NCBI RefSeq assembly: GCF_004923205.2 | Contig: NZ_SELD02000010.1 | Span: 1-64,000, forward strand | DNA length: 64,000 nt | From: Paracoccus aeridis | GTDB taxonomy: Bacteria > Pseudomonadota > Alphaproteobacteria > Rhodobacterales > Rhodobacteraceae | Reading direction: 5' to 3' | Shown: positions 46,074-54,491 of the stretch, one piece after another | How positions within the stretch are numbered: the stretch's first letter is position 1 | How the letters are laid out: the number at the start of each line of letters is the position of its first letter | The notes under the pieces: generated by a model | The model's database searches: none | Told to the model about the DNA's origin: nothing | The model's input: the letters and a program-made list of their open reading frames with translations, nothing else | Program-made: the position numbers and the translations under genes

Positions 46074-46769
46074 TCAGTGGGCCATCATCTCGGCCACGAC
46101 CTGCTCGGCCGTCAGCCCGGCGGGGTAGTAGGTCGGCCAGTGGGTGATCTCGTCCAGCAGCGCCGCGCGGTCCTCGCCCCAGTACAGGTGGTAGTGATCG
46201 GACTTTTCCGGCGCGATGCGGTGGTCGCTGAACTGGATGAAGGCCGGGGCTTCGGCATCGCCCTCGGTCTTGCGGAAGACGTAGCGCACGCCGCGGTTGC
46301 CCTTGGGGTAGGTCAGCACCTCGTGGCCGTCGTCGGCGTAGGTGCCCGAGACCGCCTTGTCGCCGCGGTGGAAGGTCACCCGGTCGTCCTTGATCTCGAT
46401 CCGGTCCACGTCCGTCTTGTAGCCGGCCTCGTAGTAGCTGCGGTACTCGGCGGCGCTCTTGTCGCCGTGCTGGGCCTTGTGCGCCATCACGGGGTCCAGC
46501 GCGCCCGAGGTCAGGTAGGGATAGACGGACTGCCAGTCGCCCTGCCAGTCGGCAAGCGTGCGGGCCTGCACCTGGGCATCCTCGAAATAGCCCTTTGCGA
46601 TCGGGTCGTCGGCGTGATCGTGGGCGTGGCTGTGGCCATGCGCATGGTCATGGGCGTGGTCATGGGCCGCATCGGTCGTCGCGGCGGCGGTCTGCGCGGA
46701 TGCCTGGACTCCCACGGAAAGGGCAGCGCCGAGGGCAAGCGCGCCGAGCAGGCTGAGCGGATTTTGCAT
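46074..46769 (-). CDS. zinT: Periplasmic zinc-binding protein ZinT
   Basis: 231 residues. Scavenges zinc in the periplasm for ZnuABC under starvation. Signal peptide (about 1-26, ending QASAQT), then an His/Asp repeat stretch HDHAHDHAHGHSHAHDH, then the lipocalin-like ZinT domain (LADWQGDWQSVYPYL, YYEAGYKTDVDRIEIKDDRVTF, QFSDHRIAPEKSDHYHLYWG) with the family His ligands. Opposite to fumC. A Zur-like palindrome lies 46 bp upstream. znuABC is not in the window. Confidence 0.94.
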   Translation of the reverse strand: MQNPLSLLGALALGAALSVGVQASAQTAAATTDAAHDHAHDHAHGHSHAHDHADDPIAKGYFEDAQVQARTLADWQGDWQSVYPYLTSGALDPVMAHKAQHGDKSAAEYRSYYEAGYKTDVDRIEIKDDRVTFHRGDKAVSGTYADDGHEVLTYPKGNRGVRYVFRKTEGDAEAPAFIQFSDHRIAPEKSDHYHLYWGEDRAALLDEITHWPTYYPAGLTAEQVVAEMMAH

Positions 46770-46814
46770 GAGGAAGCTCCTTTGACGATCCGGGGCGTCG
46801 ATGCCCCAACTATT

Positions 46815-46830
46815 TGTTACGGTATAACGT
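46815..46830 (-). promoter_or_regulatory. Zur-box-like operator upstream of zinT
   Basis: TGTTACGGTATAACGT. It shares TGTTA, TATAAC and their spacing with the Zur consensus (TGTTATANTATAACA). An otherwise AT-rich tract is unusual here. It is between zinT (-) and the DUF4169 gene (+); zinT is the classical Zur target. The exact span is approximate. Confidence 0.55.
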
Positions 46831-46891
46831 AGCAGATTGTCGAGACGTCACCGCCATTCCCCCGAACCCTCCGGCCCGCTATGATCGCCGC

Positions 46892-47068
46892 ATGGCCGAG
46901 ATCACCAACCTCAACCGCTTCCGCAAGCAGCAGGCCCGGGCCGAGGCGCGCCGGACGGCCGATGCGAACGCCGCGAAGCACGGCCGCACCAAGGCGCAGC
47001 GGCTTGCCGAGAAGGCGCAGGCCGAACGCGCCGCCCAGCATCTCGACCAGCACCGCAAGGATGATTGA
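46892..47068 (+). CDS. DUF4169 small protein
   Basis: 58 residues, begins MAEITNLNRFRKQQARAEAR and continues as a Lys/Arg/Ala-rich helix (KAQRLAEKAQAERAAQHLDQ). Family of small basic proteins in Alphaproteobacteria, function unknown. Overlaps the ribbon-helix-helix gene by 8 bp (47061-47068), a coupling conserved in the order as far as I recall. Confidence 0.8.
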   Translation: MAEITNLNRFRKQQARAEARRTADANAAKHGRTKAQRLAEKAQAERAAQHLDQHRKDD

Positions 47069-47312
47069 GCTTCCGCCCCTTGCCCCGCCGGTCAAGCGTT
47101 CGTTGACGATCGACGGGCACGCGACCAGCGTCAGCCTGGAAGAAGCGTTCTGGCGCGCGGCCGCCGAGGCTGCGGCGGCGCGGGGGATGACGCGCGCCCA
47201 GCTGATCGCCGCGATCGACCACGCGCGACCCGCGCCGGTGGGGCTTGCCACCGCGATCCGCCTGTTCCTGCTGGCCGAGGCGCAGCTTGCGCGGCCCCCC
47301 GGGCGCGACTAG
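47061..47312 (+). CDS. Ribbon-helix-helix domain protein
   Basis: 83 residues. Contains one ribbon-helix-helix motif: PVKRSLTIDGHATSVSLEE followed by AFWRAAAEAAAARGMTRAQL and IAAIDHARP, then GLATAIRLFLLAEAQL. Probably a DNA-binding dimer; it may be a transcriptional regulator of its own operon, but no toxin lies nearby. Confidence 0.8.
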   Translation: MIELPPLAPPVKRSLTIDGHATSVSLEEAFWRAAAEAAAARGMTRAQLIAAIDHARPAPVGLATAIRLFLLAEAQLARPPGRD

Positions 47313-47402
47313 AACCCGGCCACACAGGCGGGCGGGCCATCCGGGCACCCCGCACCCGATGACGGACGCCCCCGCCGGCGTCCCCGAGCCGAGGATCCAC
47401 CG

Positions 47403-48146
47403 ATGGCAGGCCATTCCAAATGGGCCAACATCCAGCATCGCAAGGGCAAGCAGGACAAGCTGCGCTCCAAGCTCTTCTCGAAGCTGGCGAAGGAAATCAC
47501 CGTCGCCGCCAAGATGGGCGACCCCGACCCAGACAAGAACCCGCGGCTGCGGCTGGCGGTCAAGGAAGCCAAGTCGAACTCGGTCCCCAAGGACGTGATC
47601 GACCGCGCGATCAAGAAATCGCAGGGCGGCGACGCCGAGAATTACGACGAGATCCGCTACGAGGGCTACGGCCCCAACGGCATCGCGATCATCGTCGAGG
47701 CGATGACCGACAATCGCAACCGCACCGCGTCGAACGTGCGGTCCTACTTCACCAAGCACGGCGGCGACATGGGCCAGACCGGCAGCGTGGCGTTCATGTT
47801 CGACCGGGTGGGCGAGATCATGTATCCGCCGTCTGCCGGCGACGCCGACACGGTGATGATGGCGGCGCTGGAAGCGGGCGCGGACGACGTGGAATCGGAC
47901 GACGAGGGCCACTGGATCTACTGCGCCGACACCGACCTGAACGAGGTGTCGATCGCGCTGGAAGCATCGCTGGGCGAATCCGAATCCGCGAAGCTGGTCT
48001 GGAGGCCGCAGGCCGCGACCGAGGTCACCGACCTCGAGACGGCGACCAAGCTCATGAAGCTGATCGACACGCTGGAAGATGACGACGATGTCCAGAACGT
48101 GACGGGCAACTTCGACATCTCCGAAGCGGTCGCGACGCAGCTCTGA
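47403..48146 (+). CDS. yebC: YebC/PmpR-family regulator or translation factor
   Basis: 247 residues. Begins [20 protein letters not shown], and contains [29 protein letters not shown] and [10 protein letters not shown], all standard for the family. Family members were described as DNA-binding regulators and, more recently, as factors that rescue stalled ribosomes at proline stretches (TACO1/YebC). The C-terminus carries the [14 protein letters not shown] acidic end. ATG preceded by CCGATGGC-like sequence and a 90-bp gap. Confidence 0.93.
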   Translation: MAGHSKWANIQHRKGKQDKLRSKLFSKLAKEITVAAKMGDPDPDKNPRLRLAVKEAKSNSVPKDVIDRAIKKSQGGDAENYDEIRYEGYGPNGIAIIVEAMTDNRNRTASNVRSYFTKHGGDMGQTGSVAFMFDRVGEIMYPPSAGDADTVMMAALEAGADDVESDDEGHWIYCADTDLNEVSIALEASLGESESAKLVWRPQAATEVTDLETATKLMKLIDTLEDDDDVQNVTGNFDISEAVATQL

Positions 48147-48164
48147 TCTGACCGGCACCCGGTC

Positions 48165-48773
48165 GTGCTGAACACTGGCGCGTTGCTTTCGGGGCTCGGC
48201 ACTGGGCTGTCGCTGATCGTGGCGATCGGCGCGCAGAACGCCTTCGTGCTGAAGCAGGGGCTGCTGCGGCACCATGTCTTCGCCGTCTGCGCCTTCTGCG
48301 CGCTGTCCGACGCGATCCTGATCGCCGCGGGCGTCGCGGGGGCGGGGGCGATTGCCGCCCGCGCGCCGTGGTTCCTGTCCGCCATGCGCTGGGGCGGGGC
48401 CGCGTTCCTGATCTGGTACGGGCTGAAGTCGTTCCGCGCCGCCGCGCGGGGCGGCGAGGCGCTGCGCCCCGAAGGCGCCGCCCCGCCGTCGCTGGCCGCG
48501 ACGCTCGGCACCATCGCGGCGCTGACCTGGCTGAACCCGCATGTCTGGCTCGACACGGTGGTGCTGCTGGGGTCGGTGTCGGCAGTGTCGAGCGACCGGC
48601 TCGCCTTCGCGATCGGGGCGATGACGGGGTCGTTCCTGTTCTTCTTCTCGCTCGGTTACGGGGCGCGGCTGATCGCGCCGCTGTTCGCCAGGCCCGTGGC
48701 GTGGCGCATCCTCGATGCCGCCGTGGGCGTGGTCATGTGGACCATCGCGGCGACGCTGATCCTCGCGGGCTGA
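48165..48773 (+). CDS. LysE/ArgO-family amino acid exporter
   Basis: 202 residues beginning GTG 48165. Six membrane segments (about 6-26, 40-62, 70-90, 112-132, 145-168, 178-200). The LysE signature SLIVAIGAQNAFVLKQG near the N-terminus and ALTWLNPHVWLDTVVLLGS are typical of ArgO/LysE arginine and lysine exporters. Substrate inferred from family only. 18 bp after the yebC stop. Confidence 0.9.
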   Translation: MLNTGALLSGLGTGLSLIVAIGAQNAFVLKQGLLRHHVFAVCAFCALSDAILIAAGVAGAGAIAARAPWFLSAMRWGGAAFLIWYGLKSFRAAARGGEALRPEGAAPPSLAATLGTIAALTWLNPHVWLDTVVLLGSVSAVSSDRLAFAIGAMTGSFLFFFSLGYGARLIAPLFARPVAWRILDAAVGVVMWTIAATLILAG

Positions 48774-48821
48774 CCCGCGGGCGCCCTTGCAACCCGGGCC
48801 GGCAACGGCCAACAGGGGGCG

Positions 48822-49763
48822 ATGGACGTGTCAGCCGTTTCCGCGCCTCGGCAGGACCGATCGAACCTCGCCGGCATCGCGTGGATGCTGCTGGCGGGAC
48901 TGTTCTTCGTCGCCGTGAACGGGACCGTGCGCTGGGTGGGGGACGACCTGCCCGCGGCGCAGTCGGCCTTCCTGCGCTTCGTGTTCGGGATCCTGTTTCT
49001 GGTGCTGCCGCTGGCGCAGGCCCTGCGGACGGGCTTTCCCGCCCCGGTCTGGCGCAAGTTCATCCTGCGCGGCGCGATCCATGTCTGCGCGGTCGTGCTG
49101 TGGTTCTTCGCGATGGCGCGCATCCCCGTGGCCGAGGTCACGGCGATCGGCTTCATCAACCCCATCGTGGTCACCGCCGGCGCCGCCCTGTTCCTGGGCG
49201 AGCCGCTGGGCTGGCGCCGCATGCTTGCGATCGCGGTCGCGCTTGCCGGGGCGCTGATCGTCCTGCGCCCGGGCGTGCGCGCGCTGGAGCCGGGCCATCT
49301 GGCGCAGCTTTGCGCGGCGGTGTGCTTCGGGACCTCGTACCTGATCGCCAAGCAGCTGACCCGCGTGGCACCCGCCGGGGCGGTCGTGGCGATGATGTCG
49401 CTCACCGTGACGATCGGGCTGGCGCCCCTGGCGGCGCTGTCGTGGGTGCCGCCGTCCGCCCCGCAGCTTGCCGCGCTGGCGCTGGCGGCGCTGTTCGGGA
49501 CGGCCGGGCATTACAGCATGACCCGCGCCTTCCAGGCGGCGCCTATGACCGTGACCCAGCCCGTGGTGTTCCTGCAGCTGATCTGGGCCAGCCTGCTCGG
49601 CACGTTCGCGTTCGGCGAAGGCGTGGACGTGTGGGTGATCGTCGGCGGCGCGGTGATGATCGGCGCGATCAGCTGGATCACCTGGCGGGAATCGCAGCAG
49701 CCGCGGCGCGGGACGGTCAGCCCTGGGGATCGACCAGCCGCGCCAGCACGCTGGAACGGCTGA
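48822..49763 (+). CDS. DMT-superfamily (EamA) transporter
   Basis: 313 residues, ten predicted membrane helices in two EamA repeats. Characteristic GFINPIVVTAGAALFLGEPLGWRR in the first repeat and PVVFLQLIWASLLGTFAFGE in the second. Metabolite or drug export. The 3' end overlaps the convergent choV gene by 47 bp (49717-49763), and the last about 20 residues (TVSPGDRPAAPARWNG) read like lost-stop extension. Confidence 0.9.
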   Translation: MDVSAVSAPRQDRSNLAGIAWMLLAGLFFVAVNGTVRWVGDDLPAAQSAFLRFVFGILFLVLPLAQALRTGFPAPVWRKFILRGAIHVCAVVLWFFAMARIPVAEVTAIGFINPIVVTAGAALFLGEPLGWRRMLAIAVALAGALIVLRPGVRALEPGHLAQLCAAVCFGTSYLIAKQLTRVAPAGAVVAMMSLTVTIGLAPLAALSWVPPSAPQLAALALAALFGTAGHYSMTRAFQAAPMTVTQPVVFLQLIWASLLGTFAFGEGVDVWVIVGGAVMIGAISWITWRESQQPRRGTVSPGDRPAAPARWNG

Positions 49764-50736
49764 CCCGGCCACCGCCTTCGACCGGCAGCATGTCGGCCGC
49801 GGCCAGCGCCTGCATCACCTCGCGCGCCGGCAGTTCGCGGGGCAGGGGCGTGCCCGCCGCATCGCCCGGCTCGGCCAGGTCGGCCGCCGTCAGCACCCCG
49901 ATGGGGTTCATGTGCCGGACGAAGTCCTGCACGTAGTCGCTGGCCGGGTTCTGGATGATCTCGCGCGCGGTGCCGATCTGGACGAGGCGCCCCCCCTCCA
50001 TCAACGCGATCCGGTTGCCCAGCTTGAACGCCTCGTCCAGGTCGTGGCTGACGAAGATGATCGTGCGGCGCTGGGTGCGCTGCATCGCCAGCAGATCGTC
50101 CTGGAGCCGGGTGCGGATCAGCGGATCGAGGGCCGAGAACGGCTCGTCCATCAGAAGGATCGGCGCCTGGGTGGCGAAGGCGCGGGCAAGGCCCACGCGC
50201 TGCTGCATCCCGCCCGAAAGGTCGCCCACCTTGCGGTCGGCCCAGTCGGCAAGGCCGACCAGCCGCAGCTGTTCGTCCACCCGCGCCCGGCGCTCGGCCC
50301 GGCCCATGCCCGCAAGCTCCAGCCCCAGCCCCACGTTCTCGCGCACGCTGCGCCAGGGCAGAAGGCCGAACTGCTGGAACACCATCGCCACGTCGTTCAG
50401 GCGGATGCGGCGCAGCGCGTCGGGCCTGGCGGCGCTGACGCTCTGCATCCCGTGCGCCGTCCGCAGCCCCACATCGCCGCGCACCACGGGCGCGAGCGCG
50501 TTCACCGTCCGCAGCAGCGTTGACTTGCCGGAGCCCGACAGGCCCATGAGGACGAGGATCTCGCCCTCGGCGACGCGCAGCGAGCAGTCGTGGACACCCA
50601 GCACCTGCCCCGTCGCCTCGCGGATCGCCGCGCGGTCCAGCCCCTGGTCCATCAGCGGCAGCGCCCGTTCGGGCGCGTCGCCGAAGACCACCGACACCCG
50701 GTCGAACACCACCGCATCCCTTGCGCGATCGCTCAT
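49717..50736 (-). CDS. choV: Choline/betaine ABC transporter ATPase
   Basis: 339 residues. ABC ATPase of the ProV/ChoV type: Walker A LMGLSGSGKSTLL, signature LSGGMQQRVGLARAFA, Walker B PILLMDEPFSALDPL, and H-loop SHDLDEAFKLG. A C-terminal extension (about 270-339) replaces a CBS module. Powers import of choline via the permease choW, whose stop it overlaps by 4 bp (50733-50736). Confidence 0.93.
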   Translation of the reverse strand: MSDRARDAVVFDRVSVVFGDAPERALPLMDQGLDRAAIREATGQVLGVHDCSLRVAEGEILVLMGLSGSGKSTLLRTVNALAPVVRGDVGLRTAHGMQSVSAARPDALRRIRLNDVAMVFQQFGLLPWRSVRENVGLGLELAGMGRAERRARVDEQLRLVGLADWADRKVGDLSGGMQQRVGLARAFATQAPILLMDEPFSALDPLIRTRLQDDLLAMQRTQRRTIIFVSHDLDEAFKLGNRIALMEGGRLVQIGTAREIIQNPASDYVQDFVRHMNPIGVLTAADLAEPGDAAGTPLPRELPAREVMQALAAADMLPVEGGGRVSRSSVLARLVDPQG

Positions 50737-51587
50737 GGCGTGCGCCTGACGCTGAGCACGCGGTCGAGGATCACGGCCACGACCACGATGACGATGCCGG
50801 ATTCGAAGCCGAGCGCCGTGTTCACGCTGTTCAGCGCGCGCACCACGGGCACGCCCAGGCCCGACGCGCCGACCAGCGCCGCGACCACCACCATCGACAG
50901 CGACAGCATGATCGTCTGGTTGAGGCCCGCCATGATCTGCGACAACGCGCTGGGCAGTTCGACCTTCCACAACAGCTGGCGGCGGGTGGCGCCGAAGGCG
51001 CGGCCGGCCTCGACCAGCGCCTCGGGCGTGGACGAGATGCCCAGATGCGTCAGCCGGATGGGTGCGGGCAGGACGAAGATCACCGTCGCGATCAGCCCCG
51101 GCACCATGCCGATCCCGAAGAACACGATCGCCGGGATCAGGTACACGAAGCTCGGCAGCGTCTGCATGAGGTCGAGGATCGGCTTCATCACCCGGTACAG
51201 CTTGGGCCGGTGCGCCGCGGCGATGCCGATCGGCACGCCGACCGCCATGCAGACGAAGGCGGCCGACAGGACCAGCGTCAGGGACTGCATCGTCTCGTCC
51301 CAGTAGCCCTGGTTCAGGATGAACAGGAACCCCAGCCCCACGCCCGCGCACACCCACGGGCTGCGCCGGGTGAACCAGGCCAGGAGCATGGCCAGCGCGG
51401 TGAAGACCAGCGGATGCGGGACTTCCAGCGCCGTCTGGAAGCCGGCGATCAGCGTTTCCAGCACCGCCGCCACGGCGTCGAACAGCGGCGAGGCGTTGGC
51501 GCGCAGCCAGTCGAAGCCCAGCCGCGCGGTCCGGCCGACCGGGATCTTGTGCTCGGTCAGCGCCGTGGTCAGCCAGTCCAGGGTCAT
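50733..51587 (-). CDS. choW: Choline ABC transporter permease
   Basis: 284 residues, about six membrane helices. EAA loop VEAGRAFGATRRQLLWKVELPSAL fits ProW/ChoW. Overlaps choV by 4 bp, and begins 4 bp after the choX stop, so all three form one operon. Confidence 0.93.
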   Translation of the reverse strand: MTLDWLTTALTEHKIPVGRTARLGFDWLRANASPLFDAVAAVLETLIAGFQTALEVPHPLVFTALAMLLAWFTRRSPWVCAGVGLGFLFILNQGYWDETMQSLTLVLSAAFVCMAVGVPIGIAAAHRPKLYRVMKPILDLMQTLPSFVYLIPAIVFFGIGMVPGLIATVIFVLPAPIRLTHLGISSTPEALVEAGRAFGATRRQLLWKVELPSALSQIMAGLNQTIMLSLSMVVVAALVGASGLGVPVVRALNSVNTALGFESGIVIVVVAVILDRVLSVRRTP

Positions 51588-51591
51588 CCGT

Positions 51592-52542
51592 TCACTCCGC
51601 CAGCGCCTCGGTCACGGCTGCGGCCGCGTCGCCGCCATCGGCGGTCGTCACCCCCTGAAGCCAGCCGGTCACGGCCTCGGGGTTTTCACGAAGCCAATCC
51701 CCGGCGGCGCGGCGGGGTTCCTGCGCGTCGTTCAGGATCCGGCCCATGACCTCGTTCTCCATCGGCAGGGTGAACGTCAGGTTGGCGAGGAAGCGGCCCA
51801 GGTTCGGGCATTCGGCCGACAGCCCGGCGCGGGTGGCGGTCAGCACCTCGGCCCCGCCGAGGTTGGGGCCGAACACCTCGTCGCCGCCGGTCAGATAGGT
51901 CAGCTGGAACTGGCTGTTCATCGGGTGCGGCTCCCACCCCAGGAACACGACCGGCCTGCCTGCGCCGTCCGCGCGCGCGACCTGCGCCAGCATCCCCTGT
52001 TCGGACGATTCCACCACCTCGAACGTCCCGAGCCCGAACTTGTCGGTCGCGACCATGTCCAGCAGCAGGCGGTTGCCGTCGTTCCCCGGCTCGATCCCGT
52101 AGATCTTGCCGTCCAGCGCCTCGCGCTGCGCGGCCACCGCGTCGAACGAGGTGATGCCGAGGTCCGCGCCCGCCTTGTTGGTGGCAAGGGTGTATTTTGC
52201 GCCGGTGAGATTGGTGCCGACGAGATCGACGGTGCCCGCGTCGCGGTAGGGGGCGACGTCCGCCTCCATCGTCGGCAGCCAGGTGCCCAGGAACACGTCC
52301 AGGTCGTCGGTCGAAAGGCCGCTGAACGTCACCGGCACCGACAGGACCTGCGTCGTCGTCTCGTATCCCAGCGCGTCGAGCACGGTCGTCGTCAGCGCGG
52401 TGGTTGCGGTGATGTCGGTCCAGCCCACGTCCGAGAAGCTGATCTTCCGGCAGGCGGCGGGTTCGGCCGTCTGCGCCAGCGCCAGGGTCGGGGCGGCAAG
52501 CGCGGCGCAGGCGGTCAGGGCGGCAAGGGTCGTGCGGATCAT
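51592..52542 (-). CDS. choX: Choline/betaine substrate-binding protein
   Basis: 316 residues. Signal peptide (about 1-23, ending LALAQ), then a type II periplasmic binding fold of the OpuAC/ChoX family: ISFSDVGWTDITATTALT at the start and VFLGWEPHPMNSQF in the second lobe. The aromatic residues that cage quaternary ammonium (Trp, Tyr) are abundant in the expected places (GWTD, GTWLPTM, GWEPH). First gene of the operon. ATG at 52542; the longer frame upstream runs into the operator. Confidence 0.93.
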   Translation of the reverse strand: MIRTTLAALTACAALAAPTLALAQTAEPAACRKISFSDVGWTDITATTALTTTVLDALGYETTTQVLSVPVTFSGLSTDDLDVFLGTWLPTMEADVAPYRDAGTVDLVGTNLTGAKYTLATNKAGADLGITSFDAVAAQREALDGKIYGIEPGNDGNRLLLDMVATDKFGLGTFEVVESSEQGMLAQVARADGAGRPVVFLGWEPHPMNSQFQLTYLTGGDEVFGPNLGGAEVLTATRAGLSAECPNLGRFLANLTFTLPMENEVMGRILNDAQEPRRAAGDWLRENPEAVTGWLQGVTTADGGDAAAAVTEALAE

Positions 52543-52559
52543 GGCGATTTCTTTTCTTG

Positions 52560-52573
52560 ATTGACGCGTCAAT
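52560..52573. promoter_or_regulatory. Palindromic operator candidate for BetI
   Basis: Perfect 14-bp palindrome ATTGACGCGTCAAT centred between choX and betI, 17 bp before choX ATG and 49 bp before betI ATG. TetR/BetI regulators bind such palindromes; ATTGA/TCAAT half-sites are common in TetR-family operators. Confidence 0.55.
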
Positions 52574-52622
52574 GAACTTGGGGCTAGATGAACGCGCGCG
52601 TGATTCTGGCGAGGGTTCCCTC

Positions 52623-53195
52623 ATGCCCAAGGTTGGGGCCGAACCTACCCGAAAGGCCGCGCTGATCAATGCCACAATCGAAACCGTGGGGCGATCGGGG
52701 TCGCTCGACGTGACCGTCGCGCAAATCGCGCGCGAGGCTGGGATGTCGCCTGCGCTGGCGCATCACTACTTCGGATCGAAGGGCGACATCTTCCTCGCGG
52801 CGATGCGGCACATCCTGTCACGATATGGTGAGGGCGTGCGGGCGGCGCTGAAGGCGGCCCCGGATCCGCAGGAGCGGCTGCGCGCGATCGTGGACGAGAG
52901 CCTCGCGGGCGGGAACTTCGACCTTGCGGCGATGTCGGCCTGGCTGAACTTCTATGCGCTGGCGCCGACCGACCCGCAAGCGGCGCGGCTGCTGCGGGTC
53001 TATCACAGGCGGCTCAGGTCGAACCTGGTCCATGCCCTGCGGCCGCTGGTGGGAAAGGGCCGTGCGCTGGCGCAGGCGGACCGGCTGGCCGCGCTGATCG
53101 ACGGCGCCTACCTGCGCGCGGTGCTGGACCCCGACATGCCGCCGGACCGGGCCCGGGCGCTGCTGATGGACGAGGTCCGGCGGATCACGGGGTGA
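52623..53195 (+). CDS. betI: TetR-family repressor BetI
   Basis: 190 residues. Helix-turn-helix DVTVAQIAREAGMSPALAHH followed by YFGSKGDIF near the N-terminus, and the start MPKVGAEPTRKAALINATIE matches BetI; represses choline genes when choline is absent. Divergent from choXWV. No betB or betA in the window, so those must be elsewhere. Confidence 0.93.
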   Translation: MPKVGAEPTRKAALINATIETVGRSGSLDVTVAQIAREAGMSPALAHHYFGSKGDIFLAAMRHILSRYGEGVRAALKAAPDPQERLRAIVDESLAGGNFDLAAMSAWLNFYALAPTDPQAARLLRVYHRRLRSNLVHALRPLVGKGRALAQADRLAALIDGAYLRAVLDPDMPPDRARALLMDEVRRITG

Positions 53196-53529
53196 GCCCC
53201 TGATATCGGTGCAGCGGTGGCCCTTCGTCCTGGCTGCTTCGATGGACTGCGGAAACGGGACGATGATCCGTTCTCAAGGCAGCATCCTCATCGGTCAACA
53301 CTGAGGGCGTGTTCTTCCACGATCCTTCGATCCACCCCCGGTCTGCCCAAAGCAGACCGGAACGCGCCCGCCCGCCCCCAGGCGGGTGCGTTCGCACCCA
53401 CCCGGACGGGCGCGTCCCTCCGGAGTGCCGGCTTCATCGGATGGCCGGGAACGGGCTTGTGGCCCGTTCCCTTCAGCGGGTCCGCCTCGCGAACCGATGC
53501 CGTCCGCCGCCCGCGGTAAGAGACGGCGC
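53196..53529. other. Hairpin-rich convergent intergenic region
   Basis: 334 bp between betI and the sulfotransferase gene, no gene recognised. Two perfect inverted repeats: CCGGTCTGC/GCAGACCGG (53338-53346, 53352-53360) and GGGAACGGGC/GCCCGTTCCC (53447-53456, 53462-53471), with no U-tract behind either; a third, imperfect GGGTGC/GCACCC lies between them. A minus-strand frame through 53200-53397 is open, but its product is not recognised. Confidence 0.6.
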
Positions 53530-54348
53530 CTACCGCCCCAGCTTCCGATGCACCTCGTCCAGGTCCACCTCGCCCTTCGGCATCCTGTTGTCGGGGTTGT
53601 CGAAGTCATACCGGAACAGCTGGAAATCCTTCTTGTAGATTTCCCACATGAGATGCCGCGACAGGTCGTCGAAATACTCGCTGACCTTGTGCGCCCGCTT
53701 CGGCCCGTGGCCCTCGCTCTCGTTGAAGCGCGGCACCGTCTCCAGGTCCAAGTCGTGGCGGACATGGGCGCGGTCCAGCACCTTGCGCATGCCCGTGTTG
53801 AAGTCCTCGGTCGAGAAGATGCTGTCGTAGCGGCCGCCGTTCACGATGAACGTGGCGACATGGCCGGACATGGCGGACCAGTGGATGTCGGGCTCCATCG
53901 GGCGGCGCCAGCGGATGGTGTCGCGCGCGAACAGAAGGAAGCGGCGGAACGACCTGACCTGGTCGAAGTCGAAGTTGTCTTCCGGGCTGCCGACCTCGAT
54001 GCCGTAGCGCTGGATCAGCTGCGGGACGAGGTTCCCGCGGTAGCGCTTGCCGTTGCGCTGGATGCCGCAGATCTTGTCGAAGAACGACGACAGGATCCGC
54101 GCATAGGGGTTGCGCACGACCGTGAAGTTCAGCGCCGTGTGATTGGCGGCGGCGGCGCGGATCGGGTCCTGGCTCTCGGGCTGGTTCCACTTGTGCAGGC
54201 CCGACGTGGCATCGTGGATGTCGCCGTCGAAGTAGCGGCCGTGGTCGGAATGGAACATGATCTGGCCGATGGTCGAGCAGGCGCATTTCGGCACGACCCG
54301 GTAAAGCATGCTGCCGCTTTCGGTCATCCAGGTGCCGGGAAAGTTCAT
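53530..54348 (-). CDS. Sulfotransferase (type 2 family)
   Basis: 272 residues. Transfers sulfate from PAPS. 5'-phosphosulfate-binding motif RVVPKCACSTIGQ and 3'-phosphate motif FTVVRNPYARILSSFFDK are present; the rest is a P-loop type fold with a NFDFDQVRSFRRFLLFARD region. Resembles membrane-associated carbohydrate sulfotransferases (HNK-1/chondroitin type) but has no membrane segment. ATG at 54348 chosen; TTG at 54354 is an alternative. Diverges from a GT14 glycosyltransferase, so the target may be a surface glycan. Confidence 0.88.
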   Translation of the reverse strand: MNFPGTWMTESGSMLYRVVPKCACSTIGQIMFHSDHGRYFDGDIHDATSGLHKWNQPESQDPIRAAAANHTALNFTVVRNPYARILSSFFDKICGIQRNGKRYRGNLVPQLIQRYGIEVGSPEDNFDFDQVRSFRRFLLFARDTIRWRRPMEPDIHWSAMSGHVATFIVNGGRYDSIFSTEDFNTGMRKVLDRAHVRHDLDLETVPRFNESEGHGPKRAHKVSEYFDDLSRHLMWEIYKKDFQLFRYDFDNPDNRMPKGEVDLDEVHRKLGR

Positions 54349-54491
54349 CGCCAATCAGTCCTCTGCCCGGAAACGCGGGTTGCTCCCGCGCCGGAAATCG
54401 CTATGCACACAAAGCAGATCGCCGCGGTTTCAGCAACGTCTTCACGGCTTTTTTCGACCGCTCGCCCGCGCTCGCAAGAGGCTGTCCGTCC

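Noticed and set aside
47061..47312. Ribbon-helix-helix gene as an antitoxin with DUF4169 as toxin
   Set aside because: The DUF4169 product is a short basic helix with no toxin fold; no RelE/ParE/VapC-like partner is present.
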